Shown here piece by piece: positions 24,333 through 34,900 of a stretch of 64,000 nucleotides of DNA. This DNA is from Staphylotrichum longicolle (taxonomy: Eukaryota > Ascomycota > Sordariomycetes > Sordariales > Chaetomiaceae): the NCBI GenBank assembly GCA_019096155.1, contig JAHCVI010000001.1, positions 7,006,001-7,070,000 of the forward strand. The letters are read 5' to 3'. Within the stretch, counting starts at the first letter, position 1. Every line of letters begins with the position of its first letter. Under the pieces are notes generated by a model. That model saw only the letters and a list, made by a program, of their open reading frames with translations, did no database searches and was not told the origin of the DNA. Made by a program: the position numbers and the translations under genes.

Positions 24333-25453
24333 GGGCCCTGGCTAGGATGGATGCAATGATGAATTGACATGTTGATGATCAGCCACTGGGCCTATTTGCT
24401 CATCTCCTCGGCAACCTTTGTCCTGACTATTCAGAAACGGCATCTTAGTAAGACGTGACCTGGATGTCCGGTTACAGTGAAAATGGGGCTTTTAACCGGG
24501 GAGGTGTCGTGGGGCTCTCGGCAATGCCCTGATTCTGCCCAACACCAAAGTTGCTTTGCGTCACTCATGATCGCTAGCTCAGAACCCCAAGGCCTCATCC
24601 CCGGTCCTCGGTAACACAAGTTCCGGTGCAGACGATCCTCCAAATTGTCTGCGATCCGTCCTTCATTGATCGACGTGGCAAACAGTCCCCATCAGACGCA
24701 GGGCACAACTCGTGGGTGCCAAGGGGAACCAATCTCTGAAGAGGCGCGGAGGCGGGCGTAGTGCATCCCATCGTGGCGCTGCCTGCAAGGAAGCACATTG
24801 AAGGGGTGATCATCTGGTGTATCAACTCTGATCTGCCTCTGGGTCGCCAAGATGCGCCAAGTCAAGACCAGACTCAGACAACTTTGAGGGAGGAGAAAGC
24901 TGCAGCGTGCAAGCCGGGAGTGCTCGATTCATACCCCCCTTCCTCCAAGAAACGCATGGTCAGTTCACACATGCAATCGGCTCAGGTGGGGTCGATGATG
25001 CTGGGTCTGTTGCGCTCCGTTGATCCCTGGTCCTAGCGAGCCGTATTGCCGGACGGGCTCGACAGGGCACTCCTGATGACCACCCATCTTGGCGGAAGCG
25101 GCGTTCCCCACAACGGTCGGTGCCGCTGGGAACCATCTTGAAAAGAAAGCCGGGGAGTGAGCCCACTGGGCACCACCTCTGCAAATACAGAACCAACCAG
25201 AGCCGTTCGGTGCCACCTTCCAGCGGGGGGTTTTGCTGACAAGAACACGACGGGCCAGACCATTGATTCCTCTAAGACCCGCTCAGTTGCACGATCTGAT
25301 CTTTAAGGCTGTTTCTCCATCTTATCTTTCCAACTTTTAAACCTTAGAACTCTCAGACTTGCTCCTCATACATAGCCCCCCTGATACCCCTGACTCCGAG
25401 TCCTTTGGATCTTGACGTCCATTGTCTACCCCAAACCATCCACCAACGCAACA
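24333..25453. other. Intergenic region
   Basis: 1.1 kb between Ofd1 (3' end) and the next plus-strand gene. No gene seen. CT-rich sequence just before 25450 is typical of a transcription start zone. Confidence 0.55.
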
Positions 25454-26797
25454 ATGCCGATTCGCAACCCATTCGCCCGCCGACCCGGCCCCGCGGCGGC
25501 CCTCCAACACGATGAGAACCAGCGGCCGGGCTCGTCCGCCTCGGGGAGCAGCACCACCGACCCGGCGCACCCCGGATTTGAGAGGGTGGATACGGTCGGG
25601 TCCAAGGCGTCGTCGGCGTTCAGCATCCGCAGCAACAGCAGGCGGAGCCATGACACTGGCGAGTACAAGATGAGTGGTATGTTTCAATGTTTTTGTCCTC
25701 ACCTGAGGGTTTGGGCTCGGGCCCGCGCGGGGTGTTATCTCGGCGTCCTCGGGACCCCTCTCTTCCCCCCCGGGACGGAACAGCCCCCCAGACAACAACC
25801 AGAAGCCACCGGCGATTCCCATTGGTGGTCGTTTTCTTTTGCATCATGGGATCAACATGCATACAGGGGCTGACTTTTGAGGGTTATAGTCGTCAACGAC
25901 AGCGGGGTGTACCTGCCGGTATGATTTCAGCACACATGTCTCCGTCACAACGAGTCCAATACCCCAGCTCTAACACATTGACCAGCCATCCCCCGTCGAA
26001 AGGGAAGCGACCTGGCCCCGGCGCTACCTGGCGCGCACCTCGAGCGACAAAAGCAGCATCGCCGGCGGCGCCGAGATTGAGCACTTTCCCATCTCGCGCG
26101 AGTCGTTTGACTCGTACAGACGGTCATTTGTAATGCTGCTCCCGCTGCACCCCCCCAACAACCCCAGCTAAAATGGCTAACTGTACCGGGCGGCCGACAG
26201 GACATAAGCGCCAGATCCCCCGTCATCAACCCCTCCGAACCCCCCTTGCCCGCGCGCATGAGCCTCGACTCGTCCCTCGTCGGGGCCGGCAGCCGCTCCT
26301 CGCCCTTCCTCTCGCCGCGCTTCCCCCGCTCGTCGCTGAGCGACCAGTTCCCGCACCACAGCCGGCGGTGGGAGCAGCCGCCGACGCCCGAGGAGAGCGA
26401 GCGCGAAGAGGGGAGGCAGGGGGGAGGAGAGTTTGAGGACGTGCGGTTGGGCGACGATGCTAGCATCAGGGGAGGCGATGAGAATGGCGAGAAGGGACTG
26501 CAGCAGCAGCAGCAGCAGCCGCCGCCGCAGAAGAAGAGGGGGTTCTTTGCCAAGTTTGGGTCGGATCACTACCAACACCAACACCATGCGGCTGAGCCTG
26601 CGGCGGCGGCGGAGGAGGGCGGGACTGGGACTGGGACTGGGACGATGATGTCGAGGTTCTTGCCCTCGATGGGCATGGGAGGGGGGAGGAAGAGGGCGCC
26701 GAGTGGGAGTGGGCTGGGCTCTGAGCTGGGGGCTATGCCTGCGCCGAGGACGGGGTTGGAGGTGGAGGGGAGGCAGGCGCAGGAGGTTGAGGCGTGA
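25454..26797 (+). CDS. Uncharacterised Ser/Pro-rich fungal protein
   Basis: CDS joins 25454-25676, 25890-25918, 25986-26129 and 26201-26797 (330 aa; introns 213, 67 and 71 bases). I do not recognise a domain. The N-terminus MPIRNPFARRPG, a VVNDSGVYLPPSP segment across the 29-base second exon, and RESFDSYRRSFDISARSP look constrained. The rest is low complexity: a Gln/Pro run, a KKRGFFAKFG motif, and Gly-Thr repeats. There is no signal peptide or membrane segment. The exon chain is supported by phase agreement at all three introns and by strong donors (GTATGT, GTATGA, GTAATG). Ser/Pro density and RxxS sites suggest a phosphorylated regulatory or scaffold protein, which is inference only. The first intron is long for this window. 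Confidence 0.75.
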
Positions 26798-27653
26798 GGT
26801 TTGAGGGTTTGGGTTTGAAGGGGCGTTGTTAAGGTATTTTGGGTTATTGCTGGGGCTTTGGGTTGGGGCATAGGTATGCATACACGGCCTACCGCGGCGG
26901 GTGCGTCTTTGGTGCATCGAGACGCTTTTGCTTAGGTTGTCCATACGAGGAAGGGGGAAACCGGCGTTTCTGGTTGGATTGGCGCTTGGGGCTGGCTGAA
27001 TCAATGATACAGGAGGAACTGAAGTAATGTGAATACAAGATATGCATTTTGGTCACCGACTCTTGGATCAAATTCATTCTCTGCACTCCGTGACCCGACG
27101 CGATTGCCAATTCGGTTCCTTCCCGGACCGTTTTCGAGGTCCAGGTCCCGAGCGGTGGTGGGGTGGCTGACTTACACCGATCATGCCTTCCACATTGGGA
27201 CATTGATGCCTGGGGCGGTTCCGTGCTCGGTTCCGAGACCACCACACGGTGCCTGAAAAATCTGGATTATTGTGAGCTTCGCATTCTCCTCTCAACACCC
27301 AACTTTTACAATGTCATTCCGCACCGGTTTACGTCCACAGAAGACCGTTCCTGCTCTGCGGTTCAGGCGGAGATATGTCCGCATCTCTGCTGTATCTTAC
27401 TGCGAGTTGCAGACCCAAAAAGAACCCGTTATGCTCCTATCGCGAAGCAATGACAACATTTTAACCACCAAGAATCGGCCATCACCGGTGGCTGCATACT
27501 TTGCAGTTGGCATGTCGAATGGCGCTGATAAAAGACCTGGAATTATGCTGAGTTGACGCTGCGAATGCAATGGTCTATGCTAACACAGTACCCGAGGTCC
27601 CTCGCTCACACCCTCTGAATGCACCATCCGCACCCAGACAGTCAGCTCGGCGC
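26798..27653. other. Intergenic region between convergent genes
   Basis: 856 bases between two gene 3' ends. No gene, RNA or repeat recognised. Confidence 0.55.
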
Positions 27654-28984
27654 TCAGTTTTTGAGCTCAGCCTGCAGTGCCTGCAAGCCCTGAAGCAGAT
27701 CATCCCGCAAATCCTCCCAGCCCTCCACGCCAATGCTGACCCGGACCAGCCGCCGGTCGATAGTCGAGTCGCTCATGGCCCGCCACTCGACCAAGCTCTC
27801 GACACCGCCGAGGCTGGTCGCGTGGTGGAAGAGGAACAGCTTGCTCGGCAGCCGCTTTGCGTGCTCCTCCGACTGGAGCCACAGAGAAAACACGGGCCCG
27901 TGGCCGTTGGGCATCTGTTTGCACAGCCAAGAATCCGGGTCGGACGCTTCGGGCTGCTGGCTCGAATGCTGGATCTTGAACACCAGGTCGGACACCACGT
28001 TTCCGCCAGCCTTTTTTTGGGACGCCAGCCAGTCGACCAGACGCTGCGTGCTCTCGCTCTGCCTCTTCACCCGCAGCTCCAGCGTCCGCAAGCTGCGCAC
28101 ACCAAGCCACCCTTCAAAGTTGCCCATGACGCCGCCGAGGTGAAGCCGCTCCTCTCGCAGCTCCTTCAGCCAGCCCGGGCTGCCATCCTTGCCGTGTGCC
28201 CGGTCTGGGTGGATCGCCAGCACGCCGCTCAGCATGTCGCTGTGGCCTCCAAAGTACTTGGTCCCGCTGTGCATGACAATGTCGACCCCGAACTTGAACG
28301 GTTCCTGCAGCGGCGGTGGCGCAAACGTGCCGTCAACCGTCAAATAGCAACCAAGCTCGTCCGCCTTCTTGCGGTAGTAGGCAAGGTCCCGCGCCTCTCC
28401 TGTGGGGTTCAGGGGCGTCTCCACGTGGATAACGTCCCCCTTCTGCAGCTTGGCCAGGTCATTTTCGTCCTCGAGCTCAAGCTGTTCGAGGCCGTTGAGC
28501 TTCTTCATCAGCTTGAGAATTCCATGGCAGCCGTGGTAGCCACCGCCAATGGCAACCCGCTTCGGGTTGAGGAACACAATCATGGCGTGGAACGCGGCGA
28601 GCCCGGACGCATACGACACCGCCGGCCCCCCCAGAACCGAGCTCAAGATCGCCTCATACCGAGTGGTGGTGGGCGACTTCTCGCGCGAATAAATATAGAA
28701 ATCATCCTCCGCAGCGGGCTGCAATCCGTCAGCTGCGTGCTGCAGGTTGGGTCTCAGAGTCTACTCACGTCAACATCAGACCAGGGCACCAGTTCGTCAG
28801 GGTTTTTCGAATAGCGGTAGGTTGTCGAGACGTGCATCGGCGGTGCAACGGCCGGGTGCGTGTTGGTGTAGTCGTCGGCGTGGACTGAGCGAGATGCCAG
28901 CGACAGCTGCTTGCCAAACGCCTCGGCGAGCTGGTTTGCGGTGGCACCCGCAGCCTTCTTCTCGGCGGTTCCGTTGAGTACCAT
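27654..28984 (-). CDS. Cys/Met-metabolism PLP-dependent enzyme (cystathionine lyase/synthase-like)
   Basis: CDS is complement of 28769-28984 and 27654-28718 (426 aa; one 50-base phase-0 intron). It belongs to the trans-sulfuration family. Seen in order: SVHADDYTNTHPAVAPPMHVSTTYRY, the substrate-side YSRE..PTTTRYE motif, SYASGLAAFHAM, the PLP-binding aspartate in CYLTVDGTFAPPPLQ, and the Schiff-base lysine in VMHSGTKYFGGHSD. The C-terminal FSLWLQSEEHAKRLPS to SLGGVESLVEWRA is typical. It resembles the yeast YHR112C type rather than the main cystathionine gamma-lyase or beta-lyase, so the exact reaction (beta/gamma elimination or replacement) cannot be read from sequence. Length is normal for the family. 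It is divergent from the ankyrin gene. Confidence 0.9.
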
Positions 28985-29965
28985 CTTTTCTCTGTCTGTT
29001 GTTGTTTGCGGAAAGAATTGCAGGAATCACTCAACGCTCGACCAATTTCATGACCCTGAAACGACTGCAAGAAAAAGAACTGCTATTCTGTTCTATGTCA
29101 AACACGAGAGAGGCAACCTGGGTTCGATATCGGGGCGGGGCGACCCCACGGCATGTCAATTCGTCATACACAGGGCGCCGATAGTGGATCAGAGGGTGCG
29201 GAGTGGCAAGTTCATGCATCTGCGGCGCTCTCCGGGGTTCCTGGCCTTGTGCCTGGATTTCTCCACTTGATTCCTCGGTGCCAGCCGGGCTTGGTGCAAG
29301 TAAGGCCGAGAATGCTGAATCTGCATCGGCTCTGGGGCGAGCTTGCCAGAAGAATGAACCAGCCTTCTGGCGGCATGAAGATTGTGTGGCTTGACGTGAG
29401 GAAACTGCCGATCCGAAACAATGTTTTACAGTTTGTGGCGTCCGATCTGAGGCCCGCTACTCTCCGTGAGTGGTTGGATCTGTGTTCAGGGGGGTTGTCG
29501 CAGAAGGACAAACGGTTCCGAGTTATTCTTGATCGGTCCCCCCGGCTTTCCAGCCAAGGTGGCGCTACGCTGCCGTCGTTCAGCTTCTGTCTCTGGAAGG
29601 TCGAGTAAAGTGAAAGCAGTGGGTGACATCCTCAAGACAGGGGTGCGGCGAACGTCAAGGAAACCATCTCTATATTTGAGACTCCTTTGATTGCTGCGCT
29701 TGCTTGATGCCATTTTTACGGACGTTCTTTCTGAAGTAAACTCTCTTCCTTGCAGCAGATCTGCTGCATGGCTTGAGCCTTGACACGTGGGGGATGCAGG
29801 TGTTGAAGGAGGATGCCCCCCAGACAAACACCACGCACGACGCGGGCTCTCGAGGCCGACGGGACCGATATAATGTGTCCCTCCGTCTGCTACGGGTCGC
29901 CACCTACTAGTAGTCTGGAGCCAGCACTGCTTGCCCGCTAGGATGCGCCAGCCATCCTTCTTTCC
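28985..29965. promoter_or_regulatory. Divergent intergenic region
   Basis: 981 bases between the PLP enzyme start (-) and the Clr5-like/ankyrin start (+). No supported gene inside. Confidence 0.55.
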
Positions 29966-31928
29966 ATGCGCCGTGTCAAAGAGGGGAGAGTCACGAAGCC
30001 GAGTGTTGCCCCTGGCGGGCCACCGCCACGGAGGCGTGGCAGACCAGCCATCGACTGGACACGATCCCGCAAGCGCCGGCTGCTGAGGCTGTATCTCTGC
30101 ACGCCCGAGGCGGAGCTCTCGCTCAAGAAAATTCTCGAGATCCTGGCCGACGGTCCGTTTCAACCAAAGTAAGATGACCCAGAGAGTCCCAGGGGCTGTA
30201 TGTTCCATGCTAACCAGCATCAGACCACGGCATACCCAGTGTCTCCTGAATGAGATGCTGTCCAAGTCGTACCGCCAGAAGAGGCCCAGAAACAAGACGA
30301 GTATGGCCGAACGCCTGGCCTACCTGAGATCCATCCGGGATCGAGGTCTTCAAATGAACCCACAGGAGGCCCCTCTCAGGCAAGAGGTCATCAAGGAGTG
30401 TGCCATCCTCCTGAAAGCCCATCCAAAGCGACGCAACGCCAACACAGCACGGCCGAGAGGCAGCAACGGAGAGCTAGAGGACTTGGACCTCGTCAGCTCG
30501 CCTCCCGATCAAAAACCTGACACGGCGTCCAACCCAAGCCGCAGATCACTAGACACAGGCGAGCCGAGGACATCATTCGAGAGTGAGACCACGGATGCGG
30601 AGGAGCCGTCGTTTGAGATGTTCAAGAACCCTTGGTCAACCTCTGAAGATGGCCGGTATGAGAAGTTTGAGTTTCTTAGGGAGCGGTGCCCGAGTCGGTC
30701 GTCGTCCTTCCTGGCGGATGTGGCCAGCCTGATCAGCGGTCTGTCAATCCGCTCGAGTCTCTCGCGGTCATCGAGCGGCTCGTCACGTCGGAGTATGCGG
30801 TCCGTGTCGTCGAACGTCGAGCCATCGGGTTCTGGGGCGCAGAGTGGTTGGGATGCGGAACGCCCTCATACTGCGATTTCGATGGCAGAGAGCCTTGCCT
30901 GGTCAGCGGAAATGGACGTAGCTGCACCTGCGGGGGACCTTTCGTCCGCGGCAACCGCGTGGGCAGTCGAAGACGTTCACAGGTTGCCTAACCCCGGCAG
31001 CACGTCCCACACGCTGGAGAATCAGGAGCTGGTCAGGTTCTGCTGCAGCAAGACGTCTTGGTGTATCCACCAACGCATCAACGCGGTCCTGATGCATGGA
31101 AGCCCGGCCAGTACCTTTGCCTGCACGGCAGCCGAGGCCAGCAGCCGCGACGGGCTCGGCAACACGGCCCTCCATGTTGCTGCGCGCTGGGGCGCGCCCG
31201 GCCCGGTTCTCTTCCGCATCATGACGCTGGCCTCACATCCCGGCGCGACCAACCACCGCGGCGAGACATTTCTCCACGTCCTTGACCCCATCTCCCTCAC
31301 ACCCAAGGACCTCTCCCGCCTCACCCAGTTCCTCACGACCAAAGCCTTCAACTTCACTCAGGCCGACAGAACCAATCAAACCTTTCTCTCCCGCCTCCTC
31401 TCCCGCCCCTCCTTCACCCTCGACGCGCTTGAGGCAACCCTCGGCCACCTTTCCTCCTCCACCCGCCTCGCCCTCCTCCATCACCCCTCCCCAGACCATC
31501 TCCTCCCGGCCATCCGCACCCGCCTCCCCACCCCAGCCTCGGCGACCGCCTACGCAACCTACTTCACAGCCCGCTATGGCACCCAGCACCACCCCGTCTG
31601 GATAACACCCACCCTCCTATGCCACATCCCCCAGCTCCACCACCACCAATCGTCCCCTCCAACAACCGTCCGCACCCCGCTCCACAGCCTCATCTCGGCC
31701 CTCAACGTCGGCCCGGCATGCCACCCGCCCGCCCCGCACCCCTTGGTGCTGAACCGCCCCAGCATGCCCTTCCTCACGGCCCTGTCGCTGACGCTCGACG
31801 CGTACCCGGCGGATGCCGACGTCAACCACCGCGAGGCGGGCACCCTCCAGACGCCGCTGATCGCCCTCCTCCGGGGCTCAGCTGGGGCGGGCACGGCGAG
31901 GAGGACATGGCGCGGATGGTGGGGCTGA
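29966..31928 (+). CDS. Clr5-like/ankyrin-repeat protein, 3' end disrupted
   Basis: CDS joins 29966-30168 and 30224-31928 (635 aa to the first stop; 55-base phase-2 intron with GTAAGA donor). Residues 28-95 (DWTRSRKRRLLRLYL...LSLKKILEIL..) resemble the Clr5 N-terminal domain seen on many fungal ankyrin proteins. A Ser-rich disordered middle (around SSLSRSSSGSSRRSMRS) follows. Residues about 380-430 contain an ankyrin-like helix pair (DGLGNTALHVAARWG, then NHRGETFLHVL). A further ankyrin unit (ADAEGKNALHWAGELGLVGVVRVF) lies beyond the stop, at about 31960-32030, in the original frame. The intervening 60 bases read well only in another frame (EEDMARMVGLMLARAGA). The annotated end is therefore probably not the ancestral one (see findings). 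Function unknown; ankyrins imply protein binding. Confidence 0.75.
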
Positions 31929-32857
31929 TGCTCGCGCGCGCGGGCGCGGGTCGGGGTGGCGGACGCCGAGGGGAAGAACGCGCTGCACTGGGCCGGGGAG
32001 CTGGGGTTGGTCGGGGTGGTGAGGGTGTTCTGTGGTGGAGGGGAGGGGGAGGGGGAGGGCCGGGGCCGGGGATGGGGTTGGTGGGCGTGAGGGACGGGAG
32101 GGGGAGGACGGTGCGGGAGATTGTAAAGGAAGTTTTGGAGGGAGGCAGGGTGATTGGGGAAGGGGGCGGGTTGGTGAGGAGTGAAGGGGGCGGGTTGGTG
32201 AGGAGTGAAGGGGGGAAGAGGGTGGGGAGGTGAAAAGAGGTGGAGGCGTTTTTGGAAGGGTTGGAGGGACGGGGGTAGGTAATTTACCGATCTGGGTTGG
32301 TTGGAGAAGGGTGACGGTGGTTATGTCGAGATGGAATGGTAATGGTAATGATGGTGATGGTGATAGAAGAGAGGCGGCAAGCGCCAATTCGGTCTCTTAT
32401 GTCTGATGTCTTGGTATCGACCTGTAGAAGTAGAGAGCTCCAGCACTAGCTAAAGAACTGTTTTGGTACGCGGCATCATCTCATCGATTGCGCATCACAG
32501 TTCTATTGCTGTGACAATGGGCAACGGCGGTCAGACGCGACATGGCATCCTCCCTTCTCCTCCTCTTGTATGCCCAGCGTCGACACACCACCGTAGCACC
32601 CTAACCCGGCGTGCTCTATATTGCCGGGGTCAGGCACACTGGGCCAGAGCTCGAGATTGAGCTGCTCTTCGGTAAACAGCTGCTGTTCTTCTCCCCACGG
32701 GTTGCAGCCTCCCTCTTGCTCGTCTCGAGCTGCTTGAGCAAGCCTGAGATGGCAGGACGCCACGCCCAGAGTTTAGGCGCCCTCGCAGTCCCGGAAAGCC
32801 GATGGCATCCCTGCCATAGATGTCTGAATAGAGTCTCCAATACCGATTGGCCTTCCC
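31929..32857. other. Decayed or mis-sequenced 3' part of the ankyrin gene, then intergenic
   Basis: From 31929 to about 32230 coding-like sequence continues in alternating frames, including a good ankyrin motif, then GVRDGRGRTVREIVKEVL at about 32080-32135. From 32234 to 32857 I see no gene; this is the gap between convergent 3' ends. Confidence 0.5.
32162..32209 (+). repeat. 24-bp tandem duplication
   Basis: Two exact copies of a G-rich 24-base unit (32162-32185 and 32186-32209), in the tail of the ankyrin locus. The unit is eight codons long and reads GGGLVRSE in one frame. Confidence 0.85.
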
Positions 32858-33670
32858 TCACCCCGTAACCTCGCCCAGCAACTCGGTCAACGTCACGGCG
32901 CGATACCCCCTCCTCCTCATCTCCGGCAACACCTTCCTCAACATGGGCTCCGTCCAGCTCCTCCTATCGTGCACAATCACGATCCCGCCGGGACTCAGCA
33001 TGCTCAGCACGTGCCGCGCATTCACCCACGCCCACCCGATCTGGGCGTCGTGCGGGTATATGCTCCCCAGCACGACGCGGTAGCCCATCCGCCTCGCCAC
33101 GCCGCGGATCCGCTCGCTGAAGAAGCCCGACCCGGGCCGGTAGTACCGCCTCTTGCCCCTGTCGCGGCCCGACGGCGGCTCCCGCCCCTCGGCGCGGTAC
33201 GCGGCGTCGATCAGCGCCTGCACCTGGCCCAGCTGCGCCTCGAGCTCGGCCGTGCCCAGCGCCGTCGCCGGCTCGTCGCGCATCCCGTGGTTGGCCAGCT
33301 CGTGGCCGCCGCGGAGGATTTCTCTCAGAATCTCCTCGCGGCCGGCGACCTGCGAGCCGATGACGAAGAAGGTGGCGTGGGCGCCCGCGTCGGCGAGCGC
33401 GGCGAGGAGAGAGCGGGTGTGGTCCGACGGCGCGTCGTCGATGGTCAGGGCGACGAGGGGCTTCGTGGGCGGCAGCCACAGGCGGAAGAGCACGTCGGTC
33501 CAGCGGTGGGAGAGGTAGCGGATCAGCGGGGACGGGGGCTTGTAGATTGTGTAGAGGGGGAGGACGAGGAGGAGGAGGAGGAGGAGCAGCGGGAGGAGGA
33601 GGGTCGCCATGCGGCGGCGGCGGAGGCGGCGGCGGAGGGGGGGGTGTGGGAGGCGGAGGGTGGGGAACAT
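32858..33670 (-). CDS. Membrane-anchored polysaccharide deacetylase (NodB domain)
   Basis: This is a single exon of 270 aa. A basic N-terminus (RRRLRRRR) precedes a very hydrophobic segment at residues 21-44 that fits a signal anchor. The NodB domain follows: motif 1 ALTIDDAPSDH (D78/D79), motif 2 GGHELANHGMRDE (H123, H128, D132), motif 3 YYRPGSGFF, then a GYRVVLGSIYPHD strand and IVIVHDRR near the end. Carbohydrate esterase family 4 enzymes remove N- or O-acetyl groups from chitin and related polymers using a metal held by Asp and two His. Motif 1 ends in Ala-Pro rather than the common Gly, as I recall from a eukaryotic subgroup, so substrate is uncertain. Met21 is an alternative start. Likely located in the secretory pathway, facing the lumen. 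Confidence 0.9.
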   Translation of the reverse strand: MFPTLRLPHPPLRRRLRRRRMATLLLPLLLLLLLLVLPLYTIYKPPSPLIRYLSHRWTDVLFRLWLPPTKPLVALTIDDAPSDHTRSLLAALADAGAHATFFVIGSQVAGREEILREILRGGHELANHGMRDEPATALGTAELEAQLGQVQALIDAAYRAEGREPPSGRDRGKRRYYRPGSGFFSERIRGVARRMGYRVVLGSIYPHDAQIGWAWVNARHVLSMLSPGGIVIVHDRRSWTEPMLRKVLPEMRRRGYRAVTLTELLGEVTG

Positions 33671-34113
33671 TTAGCTAGGGTGGTGGTGGTGGTGGTGTTG
33701 TTGTTGGCATTGGGGTCGATTGACGATGTTGGGAAATGGGGGATGGATGAGGATGGGATGGGAAGGATGGGTGTTGGTTCGCATCTGCGGGTGGGAAATG
33801 AGAGGTGATCGATAAGATAATGAAGGATGCCAAGCTGCGATCTTCAGGGGGCTGTTTTAGGCGGATCTAACGTTAACTTACCCAGAGCAGCTGCTGTGGC
33901 GCGAGCTGGAAAAACACACAGGGGTGGCTGGTGCTCTGTGGCGTGACTTACACACTTCCAAGCCTCAACACCAAACTCCGAACATCACCACTTTCATCTG
34001 AACGTCAACAACCTCCGCGCCACCCACGTGATCCCATGCCAAACAGACCAACCAGGGCCTTGCTCCAAAGTATACAACTTCCCGTGCCCTCTTCCGAGTT
34101 CAACACAAAAAAA
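33671..34113. other. Upstream region of the deacetylase gene
   Basis: 443 bases with the deacetylase promoter and GGT/TGG-rich sequence. No gene seen. Confidence 0.5.
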
Positions 34114-34477
34114 GCCCCAGTGGTGTAAGTGGTAAACACGCCCGCTCGCACAGCCCTTAGGTCCCAAACTTGTTTGTTTGCTTCCTCAGTCACCCCTGTT
34201 CGATTCCGGCCATTGTAGACCCGCTTTGCCCAACGGTGTCAGTCACAGCACCCCTTTAGGCCCATTTGCAGTTAGAACCCCTTCCAGTTCTTTGGCTTCG
34301 GCCTAAGGCGCATGGTCTGCGCCCGCCCCCTCTGGGGCAGCGCCGCGGCCTGTGTCCGACTGGGCTCCGCCAAGGGCCCGCCTCCCGGGCTGGGGCAGGC
34401 TTGAGGCGGACACCCCGGGAAGTGTGCGAGCGGAGGATGCCGGTTCGAATCCGGTCTGGGAGCTTAACCATCTTTTT
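34114..34477 (+). ncRNA. Split tRNA-like RNA polymerase III element
   Basis: The 5' part looks like the first half of a tRNA. It has an acceptor-like GCCCCAG (34114-34120), a consensus A box TGGTGTAAGTGG (34121-34132), and a D arm with GTGT/ACAC stem (34123-34126, 34136-34139) and the invariant A14, GG and A21 positions in its loop. The 3' part looks like the second half: a perfect T arm GCCGG-TTCGAAT-CCGGT (34439-34455, B box), acceptor-like CTGGGAG (34456-34462), then a TTTTT terminator (34473-34477). The halves are about 270 bases apart but carry an exact 11-base complement (34142-34152 with 34423-34433) where the anticodon stem would be. The acceptor ends pair at five of seven positions. 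A second B-box-like GTTCGATTCC is at 34198-34207. It could be a tRNA gene with a huge intron, a decayed tRNA/SINE, or another Pol III RNA. The anticodon is not determinable. Confidence 0.4.
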
Positions 34478-34900
34478 GGGGGGGTTTCTTCCTGCCGTGA
34501 TGGCAATGTTTGGTGAAACGAGTTTGACAAGTCTGTATTTGATTTTCTTCACGACATGGTGTTCTCAAAAGTGTAGACCTTGACGCCAAAAAGCCACAAC
34601 GGGCAGTGCCACCCGATCATCGCGGAAAAGATCAAGCCATTCTCTTGGAGCCCAGTGTCACCACCACGATCCAAGAACACCCCGTCATCCTATTGGAGTT
34701 CAAGTAATGTTCTTTAAATTCATAACACGGCTATCCAAAACGCCAGAAAAAAATGCTACCTGTATCCGCCCGACCCAACGCAGCGCAATGCAGACATGAC
34801 AGACAACCCAAAAAGCAACCCTATCCCACATCCTTGCTCAAGGCCATCCAACGAAGCCAGTTTTTGTGTGTCAGCCGCCCCCCGTGTTGAGGCCGCTTGT
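34478..34900. other. Intergenic region
   Basis: 423 bases between the Pol III terminator and the endopolyphosphatase stop codon. Nothing recognised. Confidence 0.5.

Noticed and set aside
27570..28814. 414-codon open frame on the plus strand
   Set aside because: It is antisense to the PLP enzyme, whose motifs are unmistakable, and has no family features of its own.
32969..33808. 279-codon open frame on the plus strand
   Set aside because: It is antisense to the polysaccharide deacetylase and reflects GC-rich codon bias.
34381..34463. A compact 82-nt type II tRNA (CTCCCGG/CTGGGAG acceptor)
   Set aside because: The acceptor pairs well, but there is no proper D arm, T8 or T33 and no anticodon loop, so the long split form fits the 5' half better.
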